Program-made: the position numbers and the translations under genes
The notes under the pieces: generated by a model
Database searches by the model: none
The model's input: only the letters and a program-made list of their open reading frames with translations
Told to the model about the DNA's origin: nothing
Shown: one piece after another, positions 9,728 to 18,343 of the stretch
Position numbering within the stretch: position 1 is the stretch's first letter
Layout of the letters: each line of letters starts with the position of its first letter
Assembly (NCBI GenBank): GCA_963721725.1
Contig: CAVRLX010000016.1
Span: forward strand, 1-64,000
Source of the DNA: RI-153 sp963721725
Lineage (GTDB): Bacteria > Chloroflexota > Anaerolineae > Caldilineales > Caldilineaceae
Reading direction: 5' to 3'
DNA: 64,000 bases

Positions 9728-11131
9728 CTACGGGCGGTCGAGAATCGCCTGAATTTGCTCGTTGCCAGCGGTCAGCGCAGCAGCAATGTCAGCATCTGCG
9801 CTCGCCAGGGCAGTACCGACAGCGGTTTCCCAGGCGGTCTGAATTTCAATAAATGCCTTGTGCGAGAGATCTGTGCGGCCAATCTCGTTGAACTGGTTGG
9901 CGGCCATGGCAACCGACGGAATCGCCTGGACTTCGGGCAATTGTTGCACGGACTTAAGCGCAGGCACTTGGCCGGAACCAGCCCAGTATGCGCCCTTTTC
10001 GACCAAGAATGACATCAACATCTTGGCCTTTTCCACGCCACTCTCATCCACACCCGTCGGGATCGACATAATGTGAGAGTCAAACTTGACGCCCTGCTGA
10101 CCATCCGGGGCCAGGGAGTTAATGAAAGCGGTCTTGGTCAGCGCGGCCACATCGGGGTTATCACGCATGAAACCACCGGTCCATGTGCCTTCCCACATGA
10201 AGACAAGGCGATTGTTTTTGTAGAGATCGCCGGCCCACATTTTGCCGGGAACGGCGGGCGGGGCCACATAGTACTTGTACATAAGATCGTGCCAGAACTG
10301 CACAGCGGCGATGGCTTCGGGGCTGTCCAGGGTGGCAGTGGTGCCGTCTTCGCTGATCACGGAAGCACCGAACTGCATCAACGTGGTGGGGATGGTGAAG
10401 CGGGGCCAAGTATAGTCAATCGCCCACACATCCACGTTTTCCGGATCGAAATCTGCATCAGTCGGGTGTTTGCCGTTGACATCCGTGGTCAACTGCTGGG
10501 CCATGGCAATGAATTCAGCACCGTTCTTGGGCAGCGCTTCGGGATCGAGACCGGCATCTTCCATCAGCTTCGTGTTGTACCAAAGCATCCAGCCGTGGTT
10601 GTCAAAGGGCACAGCCATGATCTCGCCATTGACGGTCAGTTGGCTCATCAGCGATTCGTTGAATTCATCCACGTTGAGGAGGCCTTCATTGAAGATAATG
10701 TCTTCCAGCGGCATCATCAGCCCTTCGGTTGCCATCTGGTTGACCTCGGCTCCGTGGAAGATGACCATGTCCGGCGGGTTGCCAGCGGCTACCGAAGTCG
10801 GGTACTTCTGGAAGAAGATATCCCACGGGTAGCCTTCAGAGTTGAGGCAGACATCCGGGTTTGCCTCGGAGAACTGCTGAAGCAACTCGGCAAAGACTGC
10901 ACCGTCGGAACCTGTTAGCCCGTGCCACAGAATCAACGGATCGTCACAGGTGCCAAAGTTGTTGATCACCGGGGTGGGGACGGGGGTGGGGGCATTGGGA
11001 TCGACGGTCGCATCAGCCACCGCGACCTCTGCTGCGCCTGTGTCGGTGGCGGCTGGGGCAGCGCCTCCACAGGCGCTGATCAGCAGCGACATCACCACGA
11101 ACAAGACGAGGACAAACGAAAACTTTCGCAT
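9728..11131 (-). CDS. Extracellular sugar-binding lipoprotein of the ABC transporter
   Basis: A 467-residue family 1 solute-binding protein. The start is ATG 11131 behind AAGGAGA. The signal segment FVLVLFVVMSLLISACGG ends in a lipobox, so it is tethered outside the membrane. A spacer rich in Ala, Thr and Pro follows, then the mature lobes (DPLILWHGLTGSDGAVFAEL; YNTKLMEDAGLDPEALP). It delivers sugar to the two permeases downstream. As first gene of the transport operon it is probably the most expressed. Confidence 0.9.
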   Translation of the reverse strand: MRKFSFVLVLFVVMSLLISACGGAAPAATDTGAAEVAVADATVDPNAPTPVPTPVINNFGTCDDPLILWHGLTGSDGAVFAELLQQFSEANPDVCLNSEGYPWDIFFQKYPTSVAAGNPPDMVIFHGAEVNQMATEGLMMPLEDIIFNEGLLNVDEFNESLMSQLTVNGEIMAVPFDNHGWMLWYNTKLMEDAGLDPEALPKNGAEFIAMAQQLTTDVNGKHPTDADFDPENVDVWAIDYTWPRFTIPTTLMQFGASVISEDGTTATLDSPEAIAAVQFWHDLMYKYYVAPPAVPGKMWAGDLYKNNRLVFMWEGTWTGGFMRDNPDVAALTKTAFINSLAPDGQQGVKFDSHIMSIPTGVDESGVEKAKMLMSFLVEKGAYWAGSGQVPALKSVQQLPEVQAIPSVAMAANQFNEIGRTDLSHKAFIEIQTAWETAVGTALASADADIAAALTAGNEQIQAILDRP

Positions 11132-11226
11132 CTTTCTTTCTCCTTGGGTTTGCAAAACAAACAGGGTAGCAACTTATGTTGATAAACGCAGATTTCTGCG
11201 TGGCAACCGATATTGGGCAGAGCAAT

Positions 11227-11306
11227 CAGGGCTTACGCGCCAAGCAGTTGGGAAAAGTTGAACTTTTCAGAAAAGTTCAACTTCTGGGGCGCCTGCGTAA
11301 GTCTTG
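11227..11306 (-). mobile_element. MITE-like element, copy 1 (degenerate)
   Basis: An 80-base unit with terminal inverted repeats CAGGGCTTACGC and GCGTAAGTCTTG and an internal palindrome AAGTTGAACTTTTC / AAAAGTTCAACTT. It is the reverse-orientation relative of the copy at 25848-25932, sharing the internal palindrome and the CGCCCCAGAAG block. No flanking duplication is visible, suggesting an older insertion. It lies between the binding-protein and lacI genes. Confidence 0.7.
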
Positions 11307-11459
11307 GAAAATGGAAGCAAAGAATCAATAAGAGCAATGGGCAAAGCGGCGCACAGAAGCAGGGAAAAGCGCCCAAATGCTCGATTTCTTCTCAGCGTGG
11401 AATGGGGCGGCGATGGGGTAGCCACGCATGAAAAGCATAATTGAACTTGTTACAGACGG

Positions 11460-12500
11460 CTAGGCAGACTCGCGTACGACAAGCCGACAGGCAACTTCAA
11501 AACGACGATTTGGGCCTTGATAATTACCCAGAAGTCGCTCGAAAAGGGCTTCGGCCATCACCCGCCCCAACTCCGCTGGATATTGCGCCACCGTGGTCAG
11601 CCGCGGCCGCACCCACACCGCCGACGGAATATCATCAAAGCCCACAATGGCAACATCCTCTGGAATGCGCAACCCGGCTTTTTGCACGGCTTCCATTGCG
11701 CCAATCGCCATGAGATCGTTACAGGCAAAGACGGCAGTTGGCGGCTGGGGCAGCGCCAGAAAGGCTTGCATAGCCCGTTCGCCACTCTCCGGGGACCAAT
11801 CGCCAATTTCAATCAGTTCGGGATAGACAAGCAGATTGGCCGCATGAAGGGCTTCTAGAAAGGCAGCCTTGCGCCGCACACCCGCCGCAAAGATGGAACT
11901 CACGCCGATGAAACCAATCCGTTCGTGTCCGCGCGCATGAATCAACCAAGTTGTCGTCTCCCGAATGGCGCGGTCATCGCTGCCATAGACGGTGTCCACT
12001 TTGGGGTGGTTGACATGTTGCCCCAAGGTTACCACAGGCGTATCAATACGCGTCAGGAGCTTTTCAAAGTCGGCATCCTCTAGATGATAGGGAACCATGA
12101 GTAAGCCATCAACCGGACGTCGGATCATGGATTCGATGAAGTGTGTCTCACCTTCCAGCGTATGATCCGTGTTGGCAACAATGAAATCGTAGCGATGGGC
12201 GCGGGCAATGTCTTGAGCGGCGCGCACCATAGGATGATAGAAAGGATTGGCAATGTCGGCGATCATCATGGCGACCATGCTAGTCTTTTGACCGCGCAGG
12301 CTGCGGGCATGTAAATTGGGCTGATACCCAAGCTTTGCCACAGCGCGGAGAACGCGTTTCTGGGTCTCCTCGCTAATGGCAATGCCCTTCTCCGAACCAC
12401 TTAGCACCCGCGAAACCGTACTCTGCGAGACGTCTGCCAATTTGGCAACATCTTGCATGGTAACGGGGCCTTTGGCGGGCGAGCGTTCGTGGGAAGTCAT
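11460..12500 (-). CDS. LacI family transcriptional regulator
   Basis: A 346-residue DNA-binding repressor. The N-terminal helix-turn-helix MQDVAKLADVSQSTVSRVL and hinge ARSLRG are clear. A periplasmic-binding-protein-like sensor domain follows, with FACNDLMAIGAMEAV and VAIVGFDDIPSAVWVRPRLT. I choose ATG 12500 (MTSHERS); in-frame upstream codons give a non-LacI extension. Its place just upstream of the transport and arabinosidase genes on the same strand suggests it controls them in response to an arabinose-type ligand. Confidence 0.9.
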   Translation of the reverse strand: MTSHERSPAKGPVTMQDVAKLADVSQSTVSRVLSGSEKGIAISEETQKRVLRAVAKLGYQPNLHARSLRGQKTSMVAMMIADIANPFYHPMVRAAQDIARAHRYDFIVANTDHTLEGETHFIESMIRRPVDGLLMVPYHLEDADFEKLLTRIDTPVVTLGQHVNHPKVDTVYGSDDRAIRETTTWLIHARGHERIGFIGVSSIFAAGVRRKAAFLEALHAANLLVYPELIEIGDWSPESGERAMQAFLALPQPPTAVFACNDLMAIGAMEAVQKAGLRIPEDVAIVGFDDIPSAVWVRPRLTTVAQYPAELGRVMAEALFERLLGNYQGPNRRFEVACRLVVRESA

Positions 12501-12697
12501 GGATGCCTTTGTGCAATCGTATGCGGTATTACGTATGTTAGCATAGGGTTGCGCCATCGTCAAGCGGCATTTTATCGCTGATAAAGGCAAGTGGCAAGGG
12601 CAGTAGACCGGCCAAGTTGAGCGCATTTTTCATGCGTAGGGGTACACAGTTTATCTTCCCGGAATCTTGCGCTCATGGGCGTAATTCCTAACGCGAA
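12501..12697. other. Upstream region of the lacI-type gene
   Basis: No gene is seen. It should hold the lacI promoter. A weak interrupted palindrome, CGTAATACCGCATACG (minus-strand sense), lies about 15-35 bases before the start and could be an autoregulatory operator, but the symmetry is only four bases per side. Confidence 0.3.
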
Positions 12698-12733
12698 AGA
12701 GTGAAGCAGAGAAGACCCTCTCTGCTTCACTCT
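12698..12733 (-). terminator. 15-bp perfect hairpin after the multicopper oxidase gene
   Basis: AGAGTGAAGCAGAGA and TCTCTGCTTCACTCT are exact reverse complements with a six-base loop. On the minus strand the stem is followed by a short T-run, so it likely terminates the oxidase transcript. Confidence 0.65.
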
Positions 12734-12773
12734 CGCGTATACATTCGGTTGTCTGTGCGGGCAAGCATGCGAA

Positions 12774-13802
12774 CTATTCGTTTACCACCATCGCTGTCAC
12801 CATGCCAAACATGCCGTGGGCAGATTCAGCGTGCGACAGAATGTGACAGTGGAAGGCCCAAACGCCGGGCGTATGGCAATGCACCAACACATCAAATCGT
12901 TCGCCAGGGGCCACATTCACCGTATCACAGGTGTAGGGAAGGGGCAGTTTCCAGCCATCTTTGGCAAAGACAACCTGTTCTAGCCCGTGCAGATGCATGG
13001 GGTGAATTTGCAGCCCTTCATTCATATAGCGAATGCGGATGCGATCCCCCAGCTTGGCGATAATCGGCTGTGTATAGGGAAATGACCGCCCGTTAATCGT
13101 CATGCCGATGCCGGCGTCGTTGAGAATAATCGTGTAATCGGCGTCGTATTTGGGATCTTTAGAGGGATCTTTGCGGTCAATAATAAACGCGCCCAACAGC
13201 CCTTTGGTCACCTGTTCCATAGCATTGTGGTGTGAATGGTACATATGCGAGCCAGAGTTTTTGGCCTCAAATTCATAGGTGAAGCTCTCGCCGGGCTTGA
13301 TGGGCGGTTGTGTGATAAAAGGCACACCGTCCATGTTGTTGGGCAGTTTCACCCCATGCCAATGGACGCCGGTACTCTGGCTCATCTGGTTGTGGACAAT
13401 AATGCGCACGTTGTCGCCCTCGGTGATGCGGATCTCCGGGCCGGGCACGGTGCCGTTAAAGGCCATGGCCTTGACCACTTGCCCCTTGGCAACGTCCCAA
13501 TCCATCTCGGTGCAGGTTAATTCAAAAACCTTGACACCATTTTCCATGCGCGGTTCCAGCTTATTATTCCAAAACAGATCGTCTTTGCCGATGTAGTCGA
13601 GGAAAATCTTCACGCCCTCTTCGTGGTGTGCGTCCATCTCGTCGGCGGTGACCGATGCCTGGGCGACACTGGGCGCGTGATTGTGGGCAGCGGGTGCGCC
13701 AGACGAGTCGGCAGCGAAGCCCGTTGGTGTTGTGGCGGCAATGCCAACGGTTGCGATACCAGCCGCACGCAAAAAGTTTCGTCTTGAAATCCAGTTATCC
13801 AT
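12774..13802 (-). CDS. Two-domain multicopper oxidase, Tat-exported
   Basis: A 342-residue copper oxidase acting outside the cytoplasm. The N-terminus ISRRNFLRAAGIATVGIAA is a twin-arginine signal. All four copper-binding blocks are present: HWHG, HSHH, HPMHLHG and HCHILSHAESAHGMFG. Only two cupredoxin domains fit in this length, so it belongs to the small two-domain group (laccase or nitrite-reductase-like), which assembles as a trimer. The second domain holds the HCH type 1/3 ligands with a Met axial ligand. Substrate is unknown; phenol, metal or general oxidase are all possible. The start is ATG 13802 (MDNWISRR). It appears monocistronic. Confidence 0.88.
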   Translation of the reverse strand: MDNWISRRNFLRAAGIATVGIAATTPTGFAADSSGAPAAHNHAPSVAQASVTADEMDAHHEEGVKIFLDYIGKDDLFWNNKLEPRMENGVKVFELTCTEMDWDVAKGQVVKAMAFNGTVPGPEIRITEGDNVRIIVHNQMSQSTGVHWHGVKLPNNMDGVPFITQPPIKPGESFTYEFEAKNSGSHMYHSHHNAMEQVTKGLLGAFIIDRKDPSKDPKYDADYTIILNDAGIGMTINGRSFPYTQPIIAKLGDRIRIRYMNEGLQIHPMHLHGLEQVVFAKDGWKLPLPYTCDTVNVAPGERFDVLVHCHTPGVWAFHCHILSHAESAHGMFGMVTAMVVNE

Positions 13803-13972
13803 AATTTCTCTATCTCTCTCTGATAATTTTGGGGCCGCAGGCAATTACCCTCGGCAACGTAATCTAGAGAACAGTTTATACGGATTGTTCGTGCAGCAGA
13901 TCAATCAGGTGGATAGACAGAATGGTGGCAATGTGGAGAGTTTACTCCTAGCCATATGGACAGTGGCGGAAA

Positions 13973-14012
13973 ATGTACAGCCCCGCCGGGATGATCCGGC
14001 GGGGCTGTACAT
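13973..14012 (-). terminator. gcvP terminator hairpin
   Basis: A perfect 17-bp stem, ATGTACAGCCCCGCCGG and CCGGCGGGGCTGTACAT, with a six-base loop. On the minus strand it is followed by TTTT and lies about 30 bases after the gcvP stop codon. Confidence 0.75.
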
Positions 14013-14041
14013 GGCAGGGTTCAGTTTATCGATGGAAGCGT

Positions 14042-16969
14042 CTACGCGTATTCTTCAATCGGCGGGCAGGCACAGACCAAGTTGCGGTCGCCATAGACGT
14101 TGTCAATGCGGGCCACGTGCGGCCAGAACTTGTTTTCTTTGACCCACGCCGCCGGGAACGCCGCGCTTTCGCGACTATAGGGGCGATTCCACTCGGCGGC
14201 GGTGACCGCGCCGGCGGTGTGCGGTGCGTGTTTGAGCGGGCTATCGGCGGCGGCGATCTCGCCACGCGCCACGGCGTCTGCCTCGGCGCGGATGGCGATC
14301 ATGGCCTCGCAGAAGCGGTCCAGTTCATCTTTGGATTCGCTTTCCGTCGGCTCGATCATCAGCGTCCCTCCCACCGGCCACGACATGGTCGGCGCATGAA
14401 AGCCATAATCGATCAGCCGTTTGGCGATATCCTCGACCTCGATCCCAAACTCTTTGAGCGGGCGCACATCGATAATACACTCGTGGGCCACACGGCCATT
14501 GGCTCCCTTGTACAACACGGGATAGTGCGGCGCCAGGCGAGCCGCCACATAATTGGCGTTGAGAATGGCAACCTTGCTAGCCTCAGTCAGTCCGCTGCCG
14601 CCCATCATGGCAATGTAGGCATAGGAGATGGGTAAAATGCTGGCGCTGCCCCAGGCTGCCGCCGAGACCGGCTCAATTGCCGCCGTGCCGCCCACGCCCT
14701 CCACTGCCGGGTGGCCGGGCAGGAAGGGGGCCAGATGCGCCGCCACGCCGATGGGTCCCATGCCGGGACCGCCGCCGCCGTGGGGGATGCAAAACGTTTT
14801 GTGCAAATTGAGATGGCAGACATCGGCTCCAAAATCACCGGGGCGGCACAGACCGACCAGCGCGTTCATGTTGGCCCCGTCCATGTAGACCTGCCCGCCG
14901 TGTTCGTGAATGATGCGGCAGATCTCACGGATGCTCTCTTCAAAGACGCCGTGGGTCGAGGGATAGGTGACCATGAGCGCGGCCAAGTGATCGGCGTGGG
15001 CGGCGGCTTTGGCGCGCAGATCAGCCACGTCGATGTTGCCGTTTTCATCACAACGCACCACAACCACCTCCATGCCCGCCATCACCGCGCTGGCCGGGTT
15101 GGTCCCATGTGCCGACGACGGAATCAGGCAAATGGTGCGCTGTGTCTCGCCACGGCTCAGGTGATAGGCGCGCACAGTGAGCAACCCGGCATATTCGCCC
15201 TGGGAGCCAGCATTAGGCTGAAGCGAAACCGCCGCAAAGCCGGTAATCTCACGCAGGGCCGCTTCTAGCCGGGCGAACATGTCGGCATAGCCAGCGGCTT
15301 GAGCCACCGGCACAAAGGGGTGGATGGCATTGAATTCCGGCCACGTCACCGGAATCATTTCAGTGGTGGCGTTGAGTTTCATAGTACACGACCCCAGCGG
15401 GATCATCGAGTGGGCCAGCGACAGATCACGGTTTTGCAGTTTGGTGATGTAGCGCAGCATCTCCGTCTCGGAGTGATAGGTGTTGAAGACGGGATGGGTG
15501 AGAAAATCGCTGCTGCGGGCCAGCGTGGGGCTGTAATTCGGCTCTACATCTTGTGCAATGCTCTCCAGATCGATCTCGCTGTCAATGCCAAAGATCTCGA
15601 AAAGCGCACGCAGATCGGCCACTGTAGTGGCTTCGTCCAATGCAACGCCCACGCTGCCATCGGCATAGGCGCGCAGGTTGATGCGGCGTGTGCGAGCTGC
15701 TTCCAGCCATGGCTCGCGATTGCCCCCGCTGATCTTCAGCGTGTCAAAGACCGGCCCAGCGTTCACGTCATAGCCGTGGCGTATCAACGCTGTGGATAAT
15801 ACTGCCGTCAACATCTGTACGCGGCGGGCAATCTGGGTTAGCCCCGCCGGGCCATGATAGACAGCATACATCGAGGCCATCACGGCCAACAGCACTTGGG
15901 CGGTGCAGATGTTGCTGGTGGCGTGCTCACGGCGGATGTGCTGTTCGCGGGTTTGCAAGGCCAGGCGCAGCGCTGTGTTGCCATTGGCATCTTTAGAGAC
16001 GCCCACCAGTCGCCCCGGCATGATGCGTTTGTATTCGTCTTTGGTTGCCATGAAAGCGGCGTGGGGTCCGCCATAGCCCAGGGGCACGCCAAAGCGTTGG
16101 GCGCTGCCAATGGCAACATCTGCGCCCCATGTGCCGGGCGCGGCCAAGAGAGTCAGCGCCAGTAGATCGGTAGCAACCACGACCAATGCGCCCTTGGCAT
16201 GGAGTTGCTGGGCAAAGTCGCTGAAATCGTGGATCGTGCCTTCGGTGTCGGGATATTGGATCAGCGCGCCAAAAATTGTGTTGTCGGGGACAAAAGTAAC
16301 GTGATCGCCCACGACAATTTCAAGGCCCAGCGGTTCGGCCCGCCCGCGCAACACAGCGATCGTCTGCGGGTGACATTTTTCCGAGACAAAAAAGCGGTTG
16401 GATGCGTTGCGTTTCTGGGCACGATGACAAAGCGTCATGGCTTCGGCGGCGGCGGTTCCCTCGTCCAATAGCGAGGCATTGGCGATTTCCATGCCAGTGA
16501 GGTCACTCACCATTGTCTGAAAATTCAGCAACGCTTCCAGCCGTCCCTGGGCAATCTCGGCCTGATAAGGGGTATATTGGGTATACCAGCCAGGATTTTC
16601 CATAATGTTGCGCAGGATCACCGGTGGGGTGAGGGTGTCATAGTAGCCCATGCCCAGGAAAGAACGATAGCGCTGATTACGGCTGGCAAGCGCGCGCATC
16701 TCGGCCAGCACATCGGATTCGGCACGCGGGGCGGGCAGTTGCAGCGCGCCCGCCATGCGGATCTGCTGCGGCACGGTTTCGTCGATAAGCGCGTCCAGTG
16801 AGGCCACGTTCAGCAGATCTAACATCTGCGCCACTTCGGCAGGGTTGGGGCCAATGTGGCGATGGACAAACTGATCGACCGGGGCCAACAATGCAGATCG
16901 CACGCGCTGGCCTGTGTAATGACCATTTTTTGTGATTTCGGGTGCAACAGCCGAGATGAGATTCCCCAT
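14042..16969 (-). CDS. gcvP: Glycine dehydrogenase (decarboxylating), P protein
   Basis: A 975-residue single-chain P protein of the glycine cleavage system. It decarboxylates glycine with PLP and passes the aminomethyl group to the lipoyl H protein. Visible are the N-terminal FVHRHIGPN block, the GYYDTLTPPVILRNIMENP block and the PLP-lysine segment HLNLHKTFCIPHGGGGPGMG in the C-terminal half. The start is ATG 16969 behind GGAGTGAAGGA. The frame stays open upstream to 17158, but that part includes tandem repeats and riboswitch leader, so it is untranslated. It is controlled by the tandem glycine riboswitch upstream. gcvT and gcvH are not in the window. Confidence 0.95.
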   Translation of the reverse strand: MGNLISAVAPEITKNGHYTGQRVRSALLAPVDQFVHRHIGPNPAEVAQMLDLLNVASLDALIDETVPQQIRMAGALQLPAPRAESDVLAEMRALASRNQRYRSFLGMGYYDTLTPPVILRNIMENPGWYTQYTPYQAEIAQGRLEALLNFQTMVSDLTGMEIANASLLDEGTAAAEAMTLCHRAQKRNASNRFFVSEKCHPQTIAVLRGRAEPLGLEIVVGDHVTFVPDNTIFGALIQYPDTEGTIHDFSDFAQQLHAKGALVVVATDLLALTLLAAPGTWGADVAIGSAQRFGVPLGYGGPHAAFMATKDEYKRIMPGRLVGVSKDANGNTALRLALQTREQHIRREHATSNICTAQVLLAVMASMYAVYHGPAGLTQIARRVQMLTAVLSTALIRHGYDVNAGPVFDTLKISGGNREPWLEAARTRRINLRAYADGSVGVALDEATTVADLRALFEIFGIDSEIDLESIAQDVEPNYSPTLARSSDFLTHPVFNTYHSETEMLRYITKLQNRDLSLAHSMIPLGSCTMKLNATTEMIPVTWPEFNAIHPFVPVAQAAGYADMFARLEAALREITGFAAVSLQPNAGSQGEYAGLLTVRAYHLSRGETQRTICLIPSSAHGTNPASAVMAGMEVVVVRCDENGNIDVADLRAKAAAHADHLAALMVTYPSTHGVFEESIREICRIIHEHGGQVYMDGANMNALVGLCRPGDFGADVCHLNLHKTFCIPHGGGGPGMGPIGVAAHLAPFLPGHPAVEGVGGTAAIEPVSAAAWGSASILPISYAYIAMMGGSGLTEASKVAILNANYVAARLAPHYPVLYKGANGRVAHECIIDVRPLKEFGIEVEDIAKRLIDYGFHAPTMSWPVGGTLMIEPTESESKDELDRFCEAMIAIRAEADAVARGEIAAADSPLKHAPHTAGAVTAAEWNRPYSRESAAFPAAWVKENKFWPHVARIDNVYGDRNLVCACPPIEEYA

Positions 16970-17010
16970 TCCTTCACTCCTTAGACGGGTTACAAGATAG
17001 ACTGGACAGT

Positions 17011-17046
17011 GATTAACCAAATGATTAACCAAATGATTAACCAAAA
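17011..17046 (-). repeat. Three tandem copies of a 12-mer in the gcvP leader
   Basis: GATTAACCAAAT occurs three times head to tail (the last ends in AAAA), between the riboswitch terminator and the gcvP start. Role unknown; a slippage-generated tract is likely. Confidence 0.7.
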
Positions 17047-17150
17047 ATTGACGTAAGTATTCAGGTGCGACCCACTGGTCAGGAGAGGATTCAGTGTTGC
17101 AGTCTAATTCAGACCCGTGCGTCTCACCTGCAGCTATATAGTTAAAAATT

Positions 17151-17187
17151 GACAACAAAAAACGGGCGCTTCTAAAGAAGGCCCGTT
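17151..17187 (-). terminator. Intrinsic terminator of the glycine riboswitch
   Basis: Minus-strand sense: AACGGGC, CTTCTTTAGAAG and CGCCCGTT, running into a T-rich tail. It follows directly after the second aptamer and is the likely expression platform, prevented from forming when glycine is bound. Confidence 0.8.
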
Positions 17188-17391
17188 AAACCCTGTCCTT
17201 GACCTGAGAGATTGATCCATCCGGTTTCCCAAGATGGAGTTGCCCCGTCGGTGACTCTGTTTACAAACAGAGCGCTTTCCAGAGTGGCCGCATCACAACG
17301 ATCCCTTTGCCTGAGAGTGTCACCTCTGGGGTCATGGCTCCCCCACAGGCTTGCACCTTCGGCGCTTCAGTCCACGAAGTCTCTCTCGCTG
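17188..17391 (-). ncRNA. Tandem glycine riboswitch
   Basis: Minus-strand reading shows two glycine aptamers in series. The first has GAAGCGCCGAAGGTGCAAG and ACTCTCAGGCAAAGG; the second has GACGGGGCAACTCC and AATCTCTCAGGTCAAGGACAG. These CTCAGG and CAAGGAC cores with the bulged purine-rich stems are hallmarks of the family. The downstream gene is gcvP, the classic target: glycine binding is expected to raise expression of glycine breakdown. About 220 bases of leader separate it from the gcvP start. Confidence 0.92.
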
Positions 17392-17547
17392 TGCATCGGC
17401 AGATATTTAGTTGATGTTGGTATTATAGGACAGAACAGCACAAGGTACAATCAAAGGGCATGAGAAATCACCGAACCGGTTTCATTTAGCATAGCGGTCA
17501 ACTTGGACCCCCTTCCGGGAGATGGTAGCCTTATACTATACTCCGCG

Positions 17548-17596
17548 GCAGCACACAAAATGTTTTTCGCTCTTTGAAAAATGTTTTGTGTGCTGC
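17548..17596. repeat. 21-bp near-perfect inverted repeat in a leader
   Basis: GCAGCACACAAAATGTTTTTC and its partner at 17576-17596 pair over 21 positions with only a central TG/CA mismatch and a seven-base loop. It lies 36 bases before the phosphatase start. It may be an attenuator, a small MITE or a protein-binding site. Confidence 0.65.
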
Positions 17597-17632
17597 TTAG
17601 GATATTCTATCCATCAACCCTCTGAGGAAGCC

Positions 17633-18274
17633 ATGAAACGTTTAATTTTAGTTCGACACGGTGAAACCGAAGCCAATCGTGGGAACATCTGGCATGGCGC
17701 GCTGGACGGTCCGCTGACGGCACGCGGGCAAGCTCAGATTGAAGCCACAGCCCGCCGCCTACAGCAGATCCACGCAGAGATGCCCATTGATCACATCTAT
17801 ATGTCACCTTTGGGGCGCACTCGACGCACAGCCCAGGCCATTGCCGATGCCATTGGCGTTGTACCGCAGATTGACGACGGGTTGCGCGAGATGAGCATCG
17901 GCGAATGGGAAGGGCGCACCATCCACCAATTGCGCGACGAACATCAACTGTGGGAGCGCTGGCAGGCCGATCCCACGTTTACCCCGCCTGGCGGTGAATC
18001 TCCCCATAGCTTTAGCCAACGTGTGCCCTTGCCCTTTACAAGTTTTCTCGAATCGCACCCTGGCAAGGTTGTGGCTGCTGTCACCCACGGCGGTGTCATC
18101 AGCAGCCTGCTCGCCCAGTGGTTCGGCGAAGGGCCGCGTGATTGGACGCGCTGGGACCCTGCCAACTGTGCCGTCACCATTTTAGACCGGGCCGGCGACG
18201 GCTGGACGATCTATTGTGTCAATGATACAGGGCATCTAGCCGAGATCAGAGCAGCCGAGGGCGATACAAAGTAG
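17633..18274 (+). CDS. Histidine phosphatase family protein
   Basis: A 213-residue phosphatase of the phosphoglycerate-mutase fold. The catalytic signature LVRHGETEANRG is at the N-terminus, with SPLGRTRRTAQAI, the acid-bearing REMSIGEWEG and the second catalytic His in AVTHGGVIS. Such proteins remove phosphate from sugars, cofactors or metabolites; the substrate cannot be told. The ATG at 17633 follows GAGGAAG; the longer upstream frame would read through the inverted repeat. Confidence 0.88.
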   Translation: MKRLILVRHGETEANRGNIWHGALDGPLTARGQAQIEATARRLQQIHAEMPIDHIYMSPLGRTRRTAQAIADAIGVVPQIDDGLREMSIGEWEGRTIHQLRDEHQLWERWQADPTFTPPGGESPHSFSQRVPLPFTSFLESHPGKVVAAVTHGGVISSLLAQWFGEGPRDWTRWDPANCAVTILDRAGDGWTIYCVNDTGHLAEIRAAEGDTK

Positions 18275-18343
18275 TTTACTGCGCATTTACCCTCATACGG
18301 CACAGGATGACATCCGTTGCCCGAAAACGCATTGCACCATCTC

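Noticed and set aside
16970..17158. N-terminal extension of GcvP reading LVNHLVNHLVNH
   Set aside because: It is translated from tandem repeats and the riboswitch leader; the ATG at 16969 has a good ribosome site and gives the normal family length.
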